From the NCBI RefSeq assembly GCF_000420865.1, contig NZ_ATVT01000016.1, positions 1 to 64,000 of the forward strand: 64,000 nucleotides of DNA. The letters are read 5' to 3'. Under the pieces are notes generated by a model that worked only from the letters and a program-made list of their open reading frames with translations, ran no database searches and was not told the origin of the DNA. The translations under genes were made by a program, and so were the position numbers. Positions 17,155 to 25,572 of this stretch are shown one piece after another; position 1 is the stretch's first letter; each line of letters opens with the position of its first letter. The stretch is from Butyrivibrio sp. XPD2006 (lineage in GTDB: Bacteria > Bacillota > Clostridia > Lachnospirales > Lachnospiraceae).

Positions 17155-18548
17155 TTGTTGATAAAGCCATGTCTTATGGTGCCGAGCATGATCTTGAAGT
17201 CGAAGGCCATGCTCCAGTTTTCAATATAGTAGATATCGTAGTCGATCCTCTTACGGATAGAAGTGTCTCCGCGGTAGCCGTTGATCTGGGCCCAGCCGGT
17301 AAGACCGGGACGAACCTGATGCTTGACCATGTAGCGCGGAATCTGCTCCTTGAACTTCTCGACGAACTGAGGTCTCTCGGGCCTGGGGCCAACAAGACTC
17401 ATCTGGCCGATGAAGATGTTGAAGAACTGAGGCATCTCATCGATACTCGTCTTGCGGAGGAAACCGCCGACTCTGGTGATCCTGGGATCACCCTTGGTGG
17501 TCCAGCCTTTCTTTTCCTCAGCTTCTGTCTGAACCTTCATGGTCCTGAACTTGTACATCATGAAAGGAACACCGTTTCTGCCTATCCTCTCCTGCTTGTA
17601 AATGACAGGTCCGGGGCTCGTTACCTTAACCGCAATAGCCGCAACCAGCATAATAGGTGAGAAGATGATGATCGCGAAAAGAGATCCCACGATGTCCACA
17701 ACTCTCTTGGCAAACCTGTTGAAGGTATCGCTGAGAGGAACATATCTGATATTGATGACCGGAAGTCCCTGAACTTCCTCAGTATACGGATTGCTCGGGA
17801 AAAGAGATGTGTAATCCGGAATAAACTTGGTATGGACGCCGGATTTCTCACAATCAGCTACCAGCACCTCAAGACGATCGTAGTCATCCAGCGGAAGCGT
17901 AATTGTGATCTCATCGAAACTGTTTTTCTCAAGAAGCTCACCCAGCTGATCGATCTTGCCAACAACTCTTACACCGTGGTAATTGGTATCAATCGGAACA
18001 AAATCATCCAGAACGCCGACAACATCATATCCCCATTGAGGATTCTCCAGTATTCTGCTGATGTAAGCCTCCGCAGCCCTGGAATATCCCACCAGCAGAA
18101 TATGCTTGATGTTGTATCCCTTTTTGCGGATATACTCCAAAAACTTGCGCACTATCCAGTGGGCTATTGTCGTCAGAGTAATATTGAGTCCAAAGAATAT
18201 TGCCATCATCCAACGCGAGAAATCACCTTGCTTGAGCAAATACAGTACTACTGTAAAGCCGATGATACCCATGATGTTGGCCTGGACAATGTCTACAAAT
18301 TCCTCCCACAGGCGAAGCGCCCTTCTGGAGGTGTAGAGCTGGACCATATAATATAAGAAAATATACGCGGGAACCAAAAAATAAAGCGCAGAAAAATAGG
18401 TCTCCATGGAAAGTCTTCCACCGGGCCTTTTATCTGCGAATACTGATTCAAATTTTATATAGTAGGAAAGCATGTATGAACCGGCCACCAAAAGCCCGTC
18501 CACAATCACATGCGCCCTATTTAAATGTGCCTGATTGTCCTTGATCAC
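17142..18548 (-). CDS. Undecaprenyl-phosphate sugar phosphotransferase (WcaJ/CpsE-like)
   Basis: This 468-residue enzyme would start glycan assembly by moving a sugar-1-phosphate to undecaprenyl phosphate. It has about four N-terminal transmembrane helices (20-135), a Rossmann-like CoA-binding-type domain (about 145-265, HILLVGYSRAAEAYISRILEN), a fifth hydrophobic segment (about 285-308) and the C-terminal catalytic domain. That domain shows PVIYKQERIGRNG, YKFRTMK, DPRITRVGGFLRKTSIDE(M)PQ, LVGPRPERP and RPGLTGWAQINGYRGDT, all hallmarks of polyprenyl-phosphate hexose-1-phosphate transferases. The start is GTG 18548. It is the likely first enzyme of the pathway encoded around it. Confidence 0.93.
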   Translation of the reverse strand: MIKDNQAHLNRAHVIVDGLLVAGSYMLSYYIKFESVFADKRPGGRLSMETYFSALYFLVPAYIFLYYMVQLYTSRRALRLWEEFVDIVQANIMGIIGFTVVLYLLKQGDFSRWMMAIFFGLNITLTTIAHWIVRKFLEYIRKKGYNIKHILLVGYSRAAEAYISRILENPQWGYDVVGVLDDFVPIDTNYHGVRVVGKIDQLGELLEKNSFDEITITLPLDDYDRLEVLVADCEKSGVHTKFIPDYTSLFPSNPYTEEVQGLPVINIRYVPLSDTFNRFAKRVVDIVGSLFAIIIFSPIMLVAAIAVKVTSPGPVIYKQERIGRNGVPFMMYKFRTMKVQTEAEEKKGWTTKGDPRITRVGGFLRKTSIDEMPQFFNIFIGQMSLVGPRPERPQFVEKFKEQIPRYMVKHQVRPGLTGWAQINGYRGDTSIRKRIDYDIYYIENWSMAFDFKIMLGTIRHGFINKNAY

Positions 18549-18591
18549 AATACTTTTCCATACCTTCCCACAGTAAGGGATATTTTAGGAT

Positions 18592-18600
18592 ATTATATCA
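18592..18600 (-). promoter_or_regulatory. Extended -10 promoter of the sugar transferase
   Basis: TGA-TATAAT on the minus strand gives a perfect extended -10, 44 bases upstream of GTG 18548 and overlapping the end of the preceding GT2 gene. No good -35 is visible. Confidence 0.45.
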
Positions 18601-19569
18601 CACATTCATAATTCTGCGACCTATATTTACCCATAGCTCGATCTGAAGCCTGAATGCATTCACAAGCTCTTTTCTCCCGAAGATCACACGGTGATTTGCA
18701 AATTTCGCAATCTTCTTGAAGCCCCCAAAGAGCCCCTTGATATGAGCTTTCCCCAGACCTTGTCTCACATAAAAAGCGTGCTTGATGGCAATTCCAATAC
18801 ATATCGGCAGGAAATTGATGAATATCTGAAAAGCAGGCATGTTCTTATAAATAAGGAACAGATTGTTGGCTGCTGTCAGCTCAACCTTGAAGGCGTTGTA
18901 CCTTGAGCCGCTGGATGCGCTGCCCACGTGATAAACGATGGCCGTCGGTTCCATAACGTTGGCGAAGCCCTTAAGACGCGCCCTATAGCCGATGTCCACG
19001 TCCTCGAGGTAGCAGAAATGCTCCTCATCAAAGTATCCAACCTTGTCAAAATACTCTTTTCTGTAAATAGCAGCTCCAGCACAGGCGCTGGTTATGGATT
19101 CCCTGCGGCTGAAGTGCTTGTTGTCCGCATCTTTGCCGGGAGTGAAGGCCCATCCAAGGGCGCAGTACAGATCGCCACAGTCGTCGATATTGTGGGGTTC
19201 CTTCATTTGGAGCATCTTGGCCTGGGCGGAAAAGAGCTTTTTCTTGCCGTCCATGACTTTGATAAGCCGCTCCAGTGCATACTCGTCGCACATTGTGTCA
19301 TTGTTGAGCAAAAAGACATACTCAGAATCCGCTGCCTTGATGCCCACGTTTACAGCGTTTGCAAAGCCGGTGTTCTCATCAAGCTCGATGAGCTCTACAC
19401 TTGGCCACTTTGTCTTTATGTAATCCTGACTGCCGTCGGTGGAGCCGTTGTCCACAATGATCGTGTCAAAGGCTATAAACGTCTGCTTCTCCAGACTTCT
19501 AAGGCAGTCGCCGAGATATTTTTTCCCATTGTAATTGGGTATGATAACTGTCAATAAGCCCATACTCAT
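18598..19569 (-). CDS. Glycosyltransferase family 2 (rhamnosyltransferase-like)
   Basis: A 323-residue GT-A enzyme: VIIPNYNGKKYL at the N-terminus, IIVDNGSTDGS, then the donor-binding FLLNNDTMCDEY, and a base region GYFDEEHFCYLEDVDIGYRARLKGF with the ED(V)D catalytic cluster. The pattern matches dTDP-Rha:GlcNAc-diphosphoundecaprenol rhamnosyltransferase-like proteins (WbbL/RgpB branch). The C-terminal 80 residues contain two amphipathic or hydrophobic stretches that may touch the membrane. Its ATG overlaps the stop codon of the preceding glycosyltransferase gene by four bases (ATGA), so both are translated together. Confidence 0.87.
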   Translation of the reverse strand: MSMGLLTVIIPNYNGKKYLGDCLRSLEKQTFIAFDTIIVDNGSTDGSQDYIKTKWPSVELIELDENTGFANAVNVGIKAADSEYVFLLNNDTMCDEYALERLIKVMDGKKKLFSAQAKMLQMKEPHNIDDCGDLYCALGWAFTPGKDADNKHFSRRESITSACAGAAIYRKEYFDKVGYFDEEHFCYLEDVDIGYRARLKGFANVMEPTAIVYHVGSASSGSRYNAFKVELTAANNLFLIYKNMPAFQIFINFLPICIGIAIKHAFYVRQGLGKAHIKGLFGGFKKIAKFANHRVIFGRKELVNAFRLQIELWVNIGRRIMNV

Positions 19570-21026
19570 ATCCTCTTAGTTACCTGCGGATCCCACATAA
19601 TACGGTAGCCGCGCTTTCTGACTTCCTCCGCAAAACGGATGCTCAAAGACGCTATCTCTTCCACGGAGCGTCCTGCAAAGTTATCTGTAAGACCGCCTTC
19701 CAGCGCATCTATGATGGCCTGCTCAGTCTCTTCAAAGGTGGTCACCACGTACTTCCTCGAGCCGTCAAAGCTGTTGTAATACTTGGTTCCCGTAATCTCT
19801 TCATAGATGGGAACAAGCTCATCCCGAACCGCAATGCATCTGATGTCCACGGCGTAAGCATCCTGCTGAAGCACCGCTCTGTGCTGAAGTCCGCCGGAAT
19901 ACCCTTCCGGAAGTCCTGCATAGGCAAGAGTTCCGTCCTTGCGATACATACCGCCGCATATTCTGTCTCTTTTATTTAGTATCTTGCCGCCAACGCAGCC
20001 CACGTCCTCTCTCTCGTAAAAGAAATCCCGGTCGTAGTCCAGTCTGTAAAAGCCAACGTGCTTAAGCTGGACCGCTGTGGCCTTTATATCGTAGGAATCC
20101 GCGAGGTCCTGCAGAGCGCGTCTTCCTGCATCATACGCATAGTTCTTGCTGGCAGGATTGGCAGCCGTCGATGCGTCGTGGCATCTCCAGTGATACAGCA
20201 CCTTGCTGATATGCGCAATCTGACTTGAAGCCTGCGGCATATTGAGTGCAGCTTCCGCACAGGCTCTCAGGAACAGGTCATAGTCCTGGGCTCCGTCGTA
20301 CTCTTTTCTGAGTTTGAGTCTCTTTATGACATCCGCCCTCATGACCGTGAAGTGGCAGATGTAATTGTTGGACATGAGATAGTCCATGTTAAAAGAGGGC
20401 TTCTCATGGTGTTCGTAGTACCTGCCCGATGCATCATCGAACTTGTCCTCATCGGAATAGATAAGGCGAAGCGGACACGCGGAATATCTGGCAAGCTTGT
20501 TGGTCTTCATGCTCTTTCTGATGACTCTGTCCATCTCGTAGAGTGCATCCGGAGTCAGCAGATCGTCATGATCCAAAAGACCTACATAATCCCCCTTGGC
20601 CTTCTCAAGGCCGCGGTTGGTGTTCTCTGAAATTCCATCGTTGGAATCAAGGTGATAATAGCGGATACGCGGATCCTCTGCCGCGAACTCTTTTGCCACG
20701 TCAAGAGGTGTCCCCGAGGCATCAGCAAGTATCAGCTCCCAGTTGCCGTAGGTCTGGGCAACAACGGACTCTATCATCTCGCGAAGGTACTTCTCAGGCG
20801 TGTTGTAGAGAGGCACCACAATGCTGAACTGCACGAGGTTTCCGGCCTCTGCCAGGAGCTTGTACTCCTTCTTTTGCTCAGCGATGACTGCGTCCGATAA
20901 GGGAACAAATTTATAATTGTCCCGGCGGTTGTCGCCCACTCTTTCCATGGCAGCAAAAAATGCGGCCCTGACACCATTGCGCTTAGCGTATGCAATTGTC
21001 TTGGAGACCGCATTTTTAATTGACAT
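19566..21026 (-). CDS. Glycosyltransferase family 2 (paralogue of 25630-27690)
   Basis: The 486-residue protein has an N-terminal helical segment (1-60), a GT2 domain (about 66-300; FSIVVPLYNTPEKYLREMIESVVAQTYGNWELILAD, then GLLDHDDLLTP with the DHDD metal motif, and IYSDEDKFD) and a C-terminal region of about 170 residues. That region contains YYLDYDRDFFYEREDVGCVGGK-like remnants of a second GT2-like domain but has lost the usual donor motif. The first domain is strikingly similar to the first domain of the gene at 25630, so they are recent duplicates. The REP-like inverted repeat lies just upstream of its start. Confidence 0.85.
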   Translation of the reverse strand: MSIKNAVSKTIAYAKRNGVRAAFFAAMERVGDNRRDNYKFVPLSDAVIAEQKKEYKLLAEAGNLVQFSIVVPLYNTPEKYLREMIESVVAQTYGNWELILADASGTPLDVAKEFAAEDPRIRYYHLDSNDGISENTNRGLEKAKGDYVGLLDHDDLLTPDALYEMDRVIRKSMKTNKLARYSACPLRLIYSDEDKFDDASGRYYEHHEKPSFNMDYLMSNNYICHFTVMRADVIKRLKLRKEYDGAQDYDLFLRACAEAALNMPQASSQIAHISKVLYHWRCHDASTAANPASKNYAYDAGRRALQDLADSYDIKATAVQLKHVGFYRLDYDRDFFYEREDVGCVGGKILNKRDRICGGMYRKDGTLAYAGLPEGYSGGLQHRAVLQQDAYAVDIRCIAVRDELVPIYEEITGTKYYNSFDGSRKYVVTTFEETEQAIIDALEGGLTDNFAGRSVEEIASLSIRFAEEVRKRGYRIMWDPQVTKRI

Positions 21027-21060
21027 GTAGTTATTACTTCCTTGTATTTTTTGTATAGCG

Positions 21061-21166
21061 AAATGGTCCCTGGGGACGGAGTCAAGGGGTCATTTTCTGT
21101 AAACATTCCGGCTTTATGATAATTTGTCTGAAAATGACCCCTTGACTCCGTCCCCAGGGACCATTT
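21061..21166. repeat. Perfect 37-bp inverted repeat (REP/BIME-like)
   Basis: The arm at 21061-21097 is repeated exactly in inverse orientation at 21130-21166, with a 32-base centre. The core reads CTCCGTCCCCAGGGACC. A single 33-base copy of the same sequence occurs at 25599-25631. The element sits between the end of pgm and the start of a GT2 gene. Sequences with a GGGGACGG core of this kind accompany Y1 (REP-associated) transposases in some Clostridia, but no transposase gene is in this window. Confidence 0.85.
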
Positions 21167-21183
21167 TGCTTTCCACTCAGTAG

Positions 21184-22920
21184 TTAGATGAAGCTCTTAA
21201 CTGCTTCTGTAAGTTCGTCCTGGAGCTTGGCAGCATCCTCAAGGTTCTTGCCCTTAACGCCCATGTAGAACTTGATCTTGGGCTCTGTTCCTGAAGGTCT
21301 TGCGCAGCACCATGCATCGTTGTCCAGCGCAAAATAGAGAACGTTGGATGTAGGAAGTCCTGTGTCACCCTCTTTGCCTGTTGCCATGTCGATGGTCTTG
21401 TGAGTCTTGTAATCACGGAACTCTTCAACTGTCCACTGGCCGAACTTCTTGGGAGGATCGTTACGGAGCTTGTCCATAAGAGCAGCAATCTGCTCAGCGC
21501 CTTCCTTGCCCTTCATGGTGATTGCGTACTGGCCTTCCTTGTAATAGCCGTACTTATCATACATGTCGATCATTGCATCCCAAACGCTCTTGCCCTGTTT
21601 TTTGTAGAAAGCAGCAAGCTCGCAAAGCATCATAACAGCTACAACAGCATCCTTGTCTCTTGCGTGTGTTCCTGCAAGACATCCGTAGGATTCCTCAAGT
21701 CCGAATACATAATTGTTGCTCTGGCCATTCTCCTCGAAGAGCTTGATCTGCTCGCCGATGTACTTAAAGCCTGTGAGAACCTCGATGTACTTAAGTCCAT
21801 AAGCTTCTGCAACTGCCTTGGCCATGTTGGTTGTTACGATAGTTGTTACGAAAGCAGGGTTAGCAGGCATTGTACCTGTAGCCTGACGCTCTCTCAAGAT
21901 ATAGTCACCGATGAGCATTCCTGACATGTTACCTGTGAAAGCAACGTACTCGCCGGTCTTAAGGTCTTTGGCATAGATTCCAAGTCTGTCGGCATCGGGA
22001 TCTGTTGCAAGAACGATGTCGGCATCCTTCTCCTTGGCAAGCTTAAGTGCAAGCTCGAAAGCCTTGGGATCCTCAGGGTTAGGATAGTCAAGAGTTGTGA
22101 AGTCGGGATCAGGAAGCTCCTGCTCCGGAACAACGAATACGTTCTTGAATCCAAGCTCCTTAAGAACACGTCTTACAGGGAGATTACCTGTGCCGTGGAA
22201 AGGTGTGTATACGATGGTGAACTTGTCAGCCATCTCGTCAATAACGTCCTGGTGGATGATCTGCTTCTTGAGCTCAACCATGTACTTGTCATCAAGCTCT
22301 TCGCCAAAAGAAACATAGAGTCCCTGAGCGATCGCATCCTCCTTGGACATTGTCTTAACATCATGATAATCGGTAATTGCTACAACTTCATCGATGATTC
22401 CAGTATCGTGAGGCGGTGTAACCTGTGCGCCGTCCTCCCAGTATACCTTGTAGCCGTTATATTCAGGCGGATTGTGAGATGCAGTTACCATTACGCCTGC
22501 GATGCATCCAAACTCTCTGAGCGCAAATGAAAGCTCAGGTGTAGGTCTTAAGATATCACTGACATAAGCCTTGATGCCGTTTGCAGCAAGACAAAGAGCT
22601 GTCTCATCAGCAAATTCAGGTGAAAATCTTCTGCAGTCATAGGAGATCGCAACGCCCTTTTTCGCAGCGTCCGGTCCGCCATTCTTTTTAATATAATTAG
22701 CAAGACCCTGAGTAGCCTTTCTAACTGTGTACTTGTTCATTCTGTTGGTGCCTGCTCCGATTACCCCGCGGAGTCCGCCGGTACCAAACTCAAGCTCTCT
22801 GTAGAACCTGTCTTCAACTTCTGCCTCATCGTTGCGGATAGCAAGAAGTTCGTCTTTTGTTGCCTGATCAAAATACTCATCATTCAGCCAATATTCAAGC
22901 TGCTTTGTAGCTTCACTCAT
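21184..22920 (-). CDS. Phosphoglucomutase/phosphomannomutase family protein
   Basis: This alpha-D-phosphohexomutase interconverts sugar 6- and 1-phosphates and should supply glucose-1-phosphate to RmlA. The 578-residue length suits the PgcA-type bacterial enzyme. Motifs: EFGTGGLRG (45-52), the phosphoserine loop VTASHNPPEYNGYK (S148), the metal-binding DPDADRLG, and the phosphate-binding CARPSGTEPKIKFY near the C-terminus. The ATG follows GGAGG. An extended -10 (TGG-TATAAT) lies at 22972-22964, so it is transcribed separately from the HTH gene upstream. The REP-like pair follows its stop by 18 bases. Confidence 0.94.
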   Translation of the reverse strand: MSEATKQLEYWLNDEYFDQATKDELLAIRNDEAEVEDRFYRELEFGTGGLRGVIGAGTNRMNKYTVRKATQGLANYIKKNGGPDAAKKGVAISYDCRRFSPEFADETALCLAANGIKAYVSDILRPTPELSFALREFGCIAGVMVTASHNPPEYNGYKVYWEDGAQVTPPHDTGIIDEVVAITDYHDVKTMSKEDAIAQGLYVSFGEELDDKYMVELKKQIIHQDVIDEMADKFTIVYTPFHGTGNLPVRRVLKELGFKNVFVVPEQELPDPDFTTLDYPNPEDPKAFELALKLAKEKDADIVLATDPDADRLGIYAKDLKTGEYVAFTGNMSGMLIGDYILRERQATGTMPANPAFVTTIVTTNMAKAVAEAYGLKYIEVLTGFKYIGEQIKLFEENGQSNNYVFGLEESYGCLAGTHARDKDAVVAVMMLCELAAFYKKQGKSVWDAMIDMYDKYGYYKEGQYAITMKGKEGAEQIAALMDKLRNDPPKKFGQWTVEEFRDYKTHKTIDMATGKEGDTGLPTSNVLYFALDNDAWCCARPSGTEPKIKFYMGVKGKNLEDAAKLQDELTEAVKSFI

Positions 22921-22963
22921 TACCCTTCCTCCTTAAATAAACATGCTGTAATTGCACTAAATA

Positions 22964-22972
22964 ATTATACCA
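22964..22972 (-). promoter_or_regulatory. Extended -10 promoter of the phosphoglucomutase gene
   Basis: TGG-TATAAT on the minus strand overlaps the last codons and stop of the HTH gene and lies 44 bases before the pgm ATG. A -35 is not apparent, as expected for an extended -10. Confidence 0.5.
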
Positions 22973-23606
22973 TCAAATCTTCCATGCTGCACCCTAATGT
23001 TCTTGACAGTTGAAGCAGAGTCTGCCCCTGTGTTTTGTTGATATCTCTTTGTCCCTGCTCAAATAACTGAATCTGCCTGAGCGGAACCCCCGATTCTTCA
23101 GAAAGAGCCCGTTGCGACAATCCGGCATAAGCACGAAGTCTTTTTAATCTCGACATCTCTCTGTGCTCCCTGAGACTATCGTCCATCATGTCCACAAATA
23201 CTGTAATATCAGCCTCATGGAGAGTGGGATACATTCCACGTATCGTATCAATTGGAACGCACCTGTTTATCTCTTCATATCTGACATTCGATATCCACTG
23301 ATAATATGCCAGTGACCAGCCTGTCCAGTATTCCGGAGATTTGTCCACATGCATCTCATCGGGCTTATCTATGTGCAGATCCGTGCAGGTCTCAATAACT
23401 TCCCTGGCAACCTCACAGCCGTTCTTGCCTGCAACATAAGTAGAATTACCAATTTCAAACTGACCGGCCATTCCGCTGATCATGAACAGCCTGTGAAATT
23501 CCTGAAGCTTCATTCCAAGCGTATTAACAGCGTAGTCATACATATCGCCCATTACTCTCTGCGCCAGTGGCAGATACAGTTCAGAATACGCGTAATTCCT
23601 CATCAC
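22965..23606 (-). CDS. HTH (XRE) protein, probable antitoxin or regulator of the DUF3990 protein
   Basis: The 213-residue protein carries an XRE-type helix-turn-helix at its C-terminus (about 150-212, LKRLRAYAGLSQRALSEESGVPLRQIQLFEQGQRDIN). The first 145 residues form a helical domain (MYDYAVNTLGMKLQEFHRLF, WTGWSLAYYQW) of a type that I have only seen associated with DUF3990 partners. It overlaps the end of the DUF3990 gene by 26 bases, so it is co-translated. GTG 23606 and ATG 23603 are both possible starts. The palindromic operator upstream of the pair fits autoregulation by this protein. An antitoxin role is inferred from gene order. Confidence 0.75.
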   Translation of the reverse strand: MMRNYAYSELYLPLAQRVMGDMYDYAVNTLGMKLQEFHRLFMISGMAGQFEIGNSTYVAGKNGCEVAREVIETCTDLHIDKPDEMHVDKSPEYWTGWSLAYYQWISNVRYEEINRCVPIDTIRGMYPTLHEADITVFVDMMDDSLREHREMSRLKRLRAYAGLSQRALSEESGVPLRQIQLFEQGQRDINKTQGQTLLQLSRTLGCSMEDLMV

Positions 23607-24252
23607 TTACATTTCCTCTCATGATATCCAAAATGTAAATCTCATCAAGCCGGTTCACAGAAGGCCGAAGTTCCTGATACTCCCTTCTGGCTTTTATGTC
23701 TCTTGCCTCTTTTTTATTGAAGTACAAAGCGGCTTCTGCCTCTTCATATGACCTGAATGTCAGTTGATCAAACGCTCTTTTACTCTTTAATACAATCTGC
23801 TCACTGAGTCCTCCAAGCCTCATTGCTTCCGACAATTTCTGTACTGATATAGTTCCCGTTATGAAGTCCTGGGCAAAAGAAAAATAGGAATCATCTGCTC
23901 TGTACCCCTTTATAATGTCAAATTCTGAAACATCAATAAGATACCTGTCCTGCAAAAAATCCTTGGCATCCTCAGCTATACTCTTTCTCTGCCAGTAGCC
24001 TCTGTACTTGGTAAGTAATGCCATCCAGTTGAGTATGTTGTAATCCCCGCTACAAAGATCACATATCTTAAGCCCTTTGGTATCAAGCTCATAGCAATTA
24101 GAGAAGCCATTCTTGTTTCTCTTGCATGCCCATTCCTTGGACAATTCCGAATCTTCGGTACAATAAAAGCCCTTACCGTAATCATTGGCAGATGTTCCAT
24201 GACCATAAATCGGAGTATATATAATGTTCTCTGAGCCGTGATAAATCAACAA
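23581..24252 (-). CDS. DUF3990 domain protein, probable ADP-ribosyltransferase-like toxin
   Basis: The 223-residue product begins LIYHGSENII and continues SANDYGKGFYCTEDSELSKEWA, the conserved N-terminal block of DUF3990 proteins. These have an ADP-ribosyltransferase-like fold; the His of YHGS and the Tyr of GFYCT match the H-Y part of an H-Y-E type site. The C-terminal part is helical. The target is unknown. I place the start at TTG 24252, eight bases after GGAGG; the longer frame begins with a TTG that overlaps the GGAGG itself. It precedes the HTH gene, the toxin-first order, and both share the operator at 24271-24323. Confidence 0.72.
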   Translation of the reverse strand: MLIYHGSENIIYTPIYGHGTSANDYGKGFYCTEDSELSKEWACKRNKNGFSNCYELDTKGLKICDLCSGDYNILNWMALLTKYRGYWQRKSIAEDAKDFLQDRYLIDVSEFDIIKGYRADDSYFSFAQDFITGTISVQKLSEAMRLGGLSEQIVLKSKRAFDQLTFRSYEEAEAALYFNKKEARDIKARREYQELRPSVNRLDEIYILDIMRGNVSDEELRVF

Positions 24253-24270
24253 TTGTATAGCCTCCAAAAC

Positions 24271-24326
24271 AAAAAGTATCGCTGTAGAGATACTTTTATT
24301 ATATCTCTGTAGCGATACTTTTTCAA
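24271..24326 (-). promoter_or_regulatory. Promoter with embedded 22-bp inverted repeat controlling the DUF3990/HTH pair
   Basis: A near-perfect inverted repeat (24271-24292 and 24302-24323, 20 of 22 positions) surrounds a 9-base centre. On the minus strand -35 TTGAAA (24326-24321), a 17-base spacer and -10 TATAAT (24303-24298) lie inside it: one arm fills the spacer and the other covers the start site. Each arm is itself a half-palindrome of type AGTATC-N8-GATACT. A repressor bound here would exclude RNA polymerase. Confidence 0.85.
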
Positions 24327-24332
24327 TAATAC

Positions 24333-25112
24333 TTATCCTATATGCTCCTCATCCTTTGAAAGCTCTGCTGCTTTTACATGCGGATTGTGGTAGTGCTCAC
24401 GCTTTTTGGAAACATCGCCGATGGAGATGGCGTTTCTCGGGCAGAACTGAAGGCAGCCGAGGCACTGTGCACAGTCTGTGCCGATGCTGGCTTTGTTGTT
24501 GACGATCCTGATGTTTTCTCTCGGGCAGATGCTAGCGCACTGTCCGCAGGCGATGCAGTTATCGTTAACTTCAAACTGACTTGCCTTCTTTTTGAGCATT
24601 CCTGAGAAGCCGGCATTCTCAATGGCGTTCAGGATATTAAGGCCCGGCTTTTTGCGTACCTTGCCTGCCATAATGTCTTTTGCCATGGCGGCAGCGAGCT
24701 TCTTACTTCTGGCTTCGGCCTCTCCGACCGAAAGGCGCGGCATCATCAGGTAATGAGGGAAAAGCCAGATGCAGCTGCAATGGTGTGTGATCACGCCCCA
24801 GTAACTGAGCGGAATAATCTTGTTAAGTCTTGCAAGTCCTGTGCCCTTGTAGGCCGCGCATGAAGTCACACCAAATGTATATGCACTCGGGCTTACCTTG
24901 ATCTCTTTTGCATATTTAAGTACATCCGCCGGCGCTCCGCCACCGTAGCACGGAAACACAAATCCCACCTTCCTGGCGTCCGAAACATCAGTGACTGCCA
25001 TGCCCTTCTTGATCCTGACAAGGTCAGCACCGCCGATCCCCTTTGCTATATTCCTTGCGATATCCAGGCAGTTGCCGGTGCCTGAAAAATAAAAGATTAC
25101 ATTCTCTGCCAT
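24333..25112 (-). CDS. EFR1-type flavodoxin-ferredoxin fusion
   Basis: The 259-residue electron carrier has a flavodoxin-like N-terminal domain (VIFYFSGTGNCLDIARNIA, the FMN phosphate loop SGTGN) and two C-terminal [4Fe-4S] clusters, CIACGQCASICP and CAQCLGCLQFCP, each with the complete CX2CX2CX3CP pattern. Such proteins are common in anaerobic Clostridia and named EFR1 family ferredoxins. Their redox partners are unknown. The minus strand has TATAAT at 25148-25143 as a possible -10. No polysaccharide role is evident; it sits with the DUF3990/HTH pair in the interruption between two polysaccharide blocks. Confidence 0.88.
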   Translation of the reverse strand: MAENVIFYFSGTGNCLDIARNIAKGIGGADLVRIKKGMAVTDVSDARKVGFVFPCYGGGAPADVLKYAKEIKVSPSAYTFGVTSCAAYKGTGLARLNKIIPLSYWGVITHHCSCIWLFPHYLMMPRLSVGEAEARSKKLAAAMAKDIMAGKVRKKPGLNILNAIENAGFSGMLKKKASQFEVNDNCIACGQCASICPRENIRIVNNKASIGTDCAQCLGCLQFCPRNAISIGDVSKKREHYHNPHVKAAELSKDEEHIG

Positions 25113-25202
25113 AAGAAACCCTCCAATAGATTACTTTATCTTATTATACTACGAGTTCGAGTGCAGGAAGTATATCCTAATGTCGTTTGTTTTCTGTAGA
25201 TT

Positions 25203-25519
25203 TACTGTCCTTTGTAACTTTTTGTTTACGGACAGTATGGCTTTTGTGCCATATTCGCGCAAGGCTACTGTCTGTGATTCATTTTGCTTTTCAGACAGTA
25301 AGATTTCGGCGACCTTCCATTGTTAGTTATTGCTATCGCTTTAATTATCTCGTAATTTATACTGTCCACAGACGACTTTTGCTTGCAGACAGTAGCATTC
25401 TTCCTAACACTTTCCATTTCACTACTGTCTGTTTGCAAAAATCTACTTAGGACAGTAGGAGGTCCCGTAACTCAACGTGTAATTTACTGTCCGCACGGCA
25501 AATCTGATTACGACTATTA
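25203..25519. repeat. Array 1: five inverted-repeat units, TACTGTC-N21-GACAGTA
   Basis: This fills a 516-base gene-free stretch (25113-25629). Four units of exactly 35 bp lie at 25203-25237, 25266-25300, 25360-25394 and 25423-25457, each with perfect 7-bp arms TACTGTC and GACAGTA. A fifth at 25485 has a decayed right arm (GACTATTA). Gaps are 28, 59, 28 and 27 bases. Inside every unit a C-AAAA tract begins 7 or 8 bases from one arm. It is on the minus strand in units 1-3 and on the plus strand in units 4-5. The other interior bases differ. No ORF crosses it convincingly. Confidence 0.85.
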
Positions 25520-25572
25520 TGTAGGTCCAAGTAAATACATAAGAAGGATTTTATAAATAGAATACAAAAGGA

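Noticed and set aside
17018..17170. Longer N-terminus of the LCP protein
   Set aside because: It would begin inside the terminator of the preceding gene. The internal ATG 17017 has GAGGAG in front and starts at the conserved hydrophilic tail.
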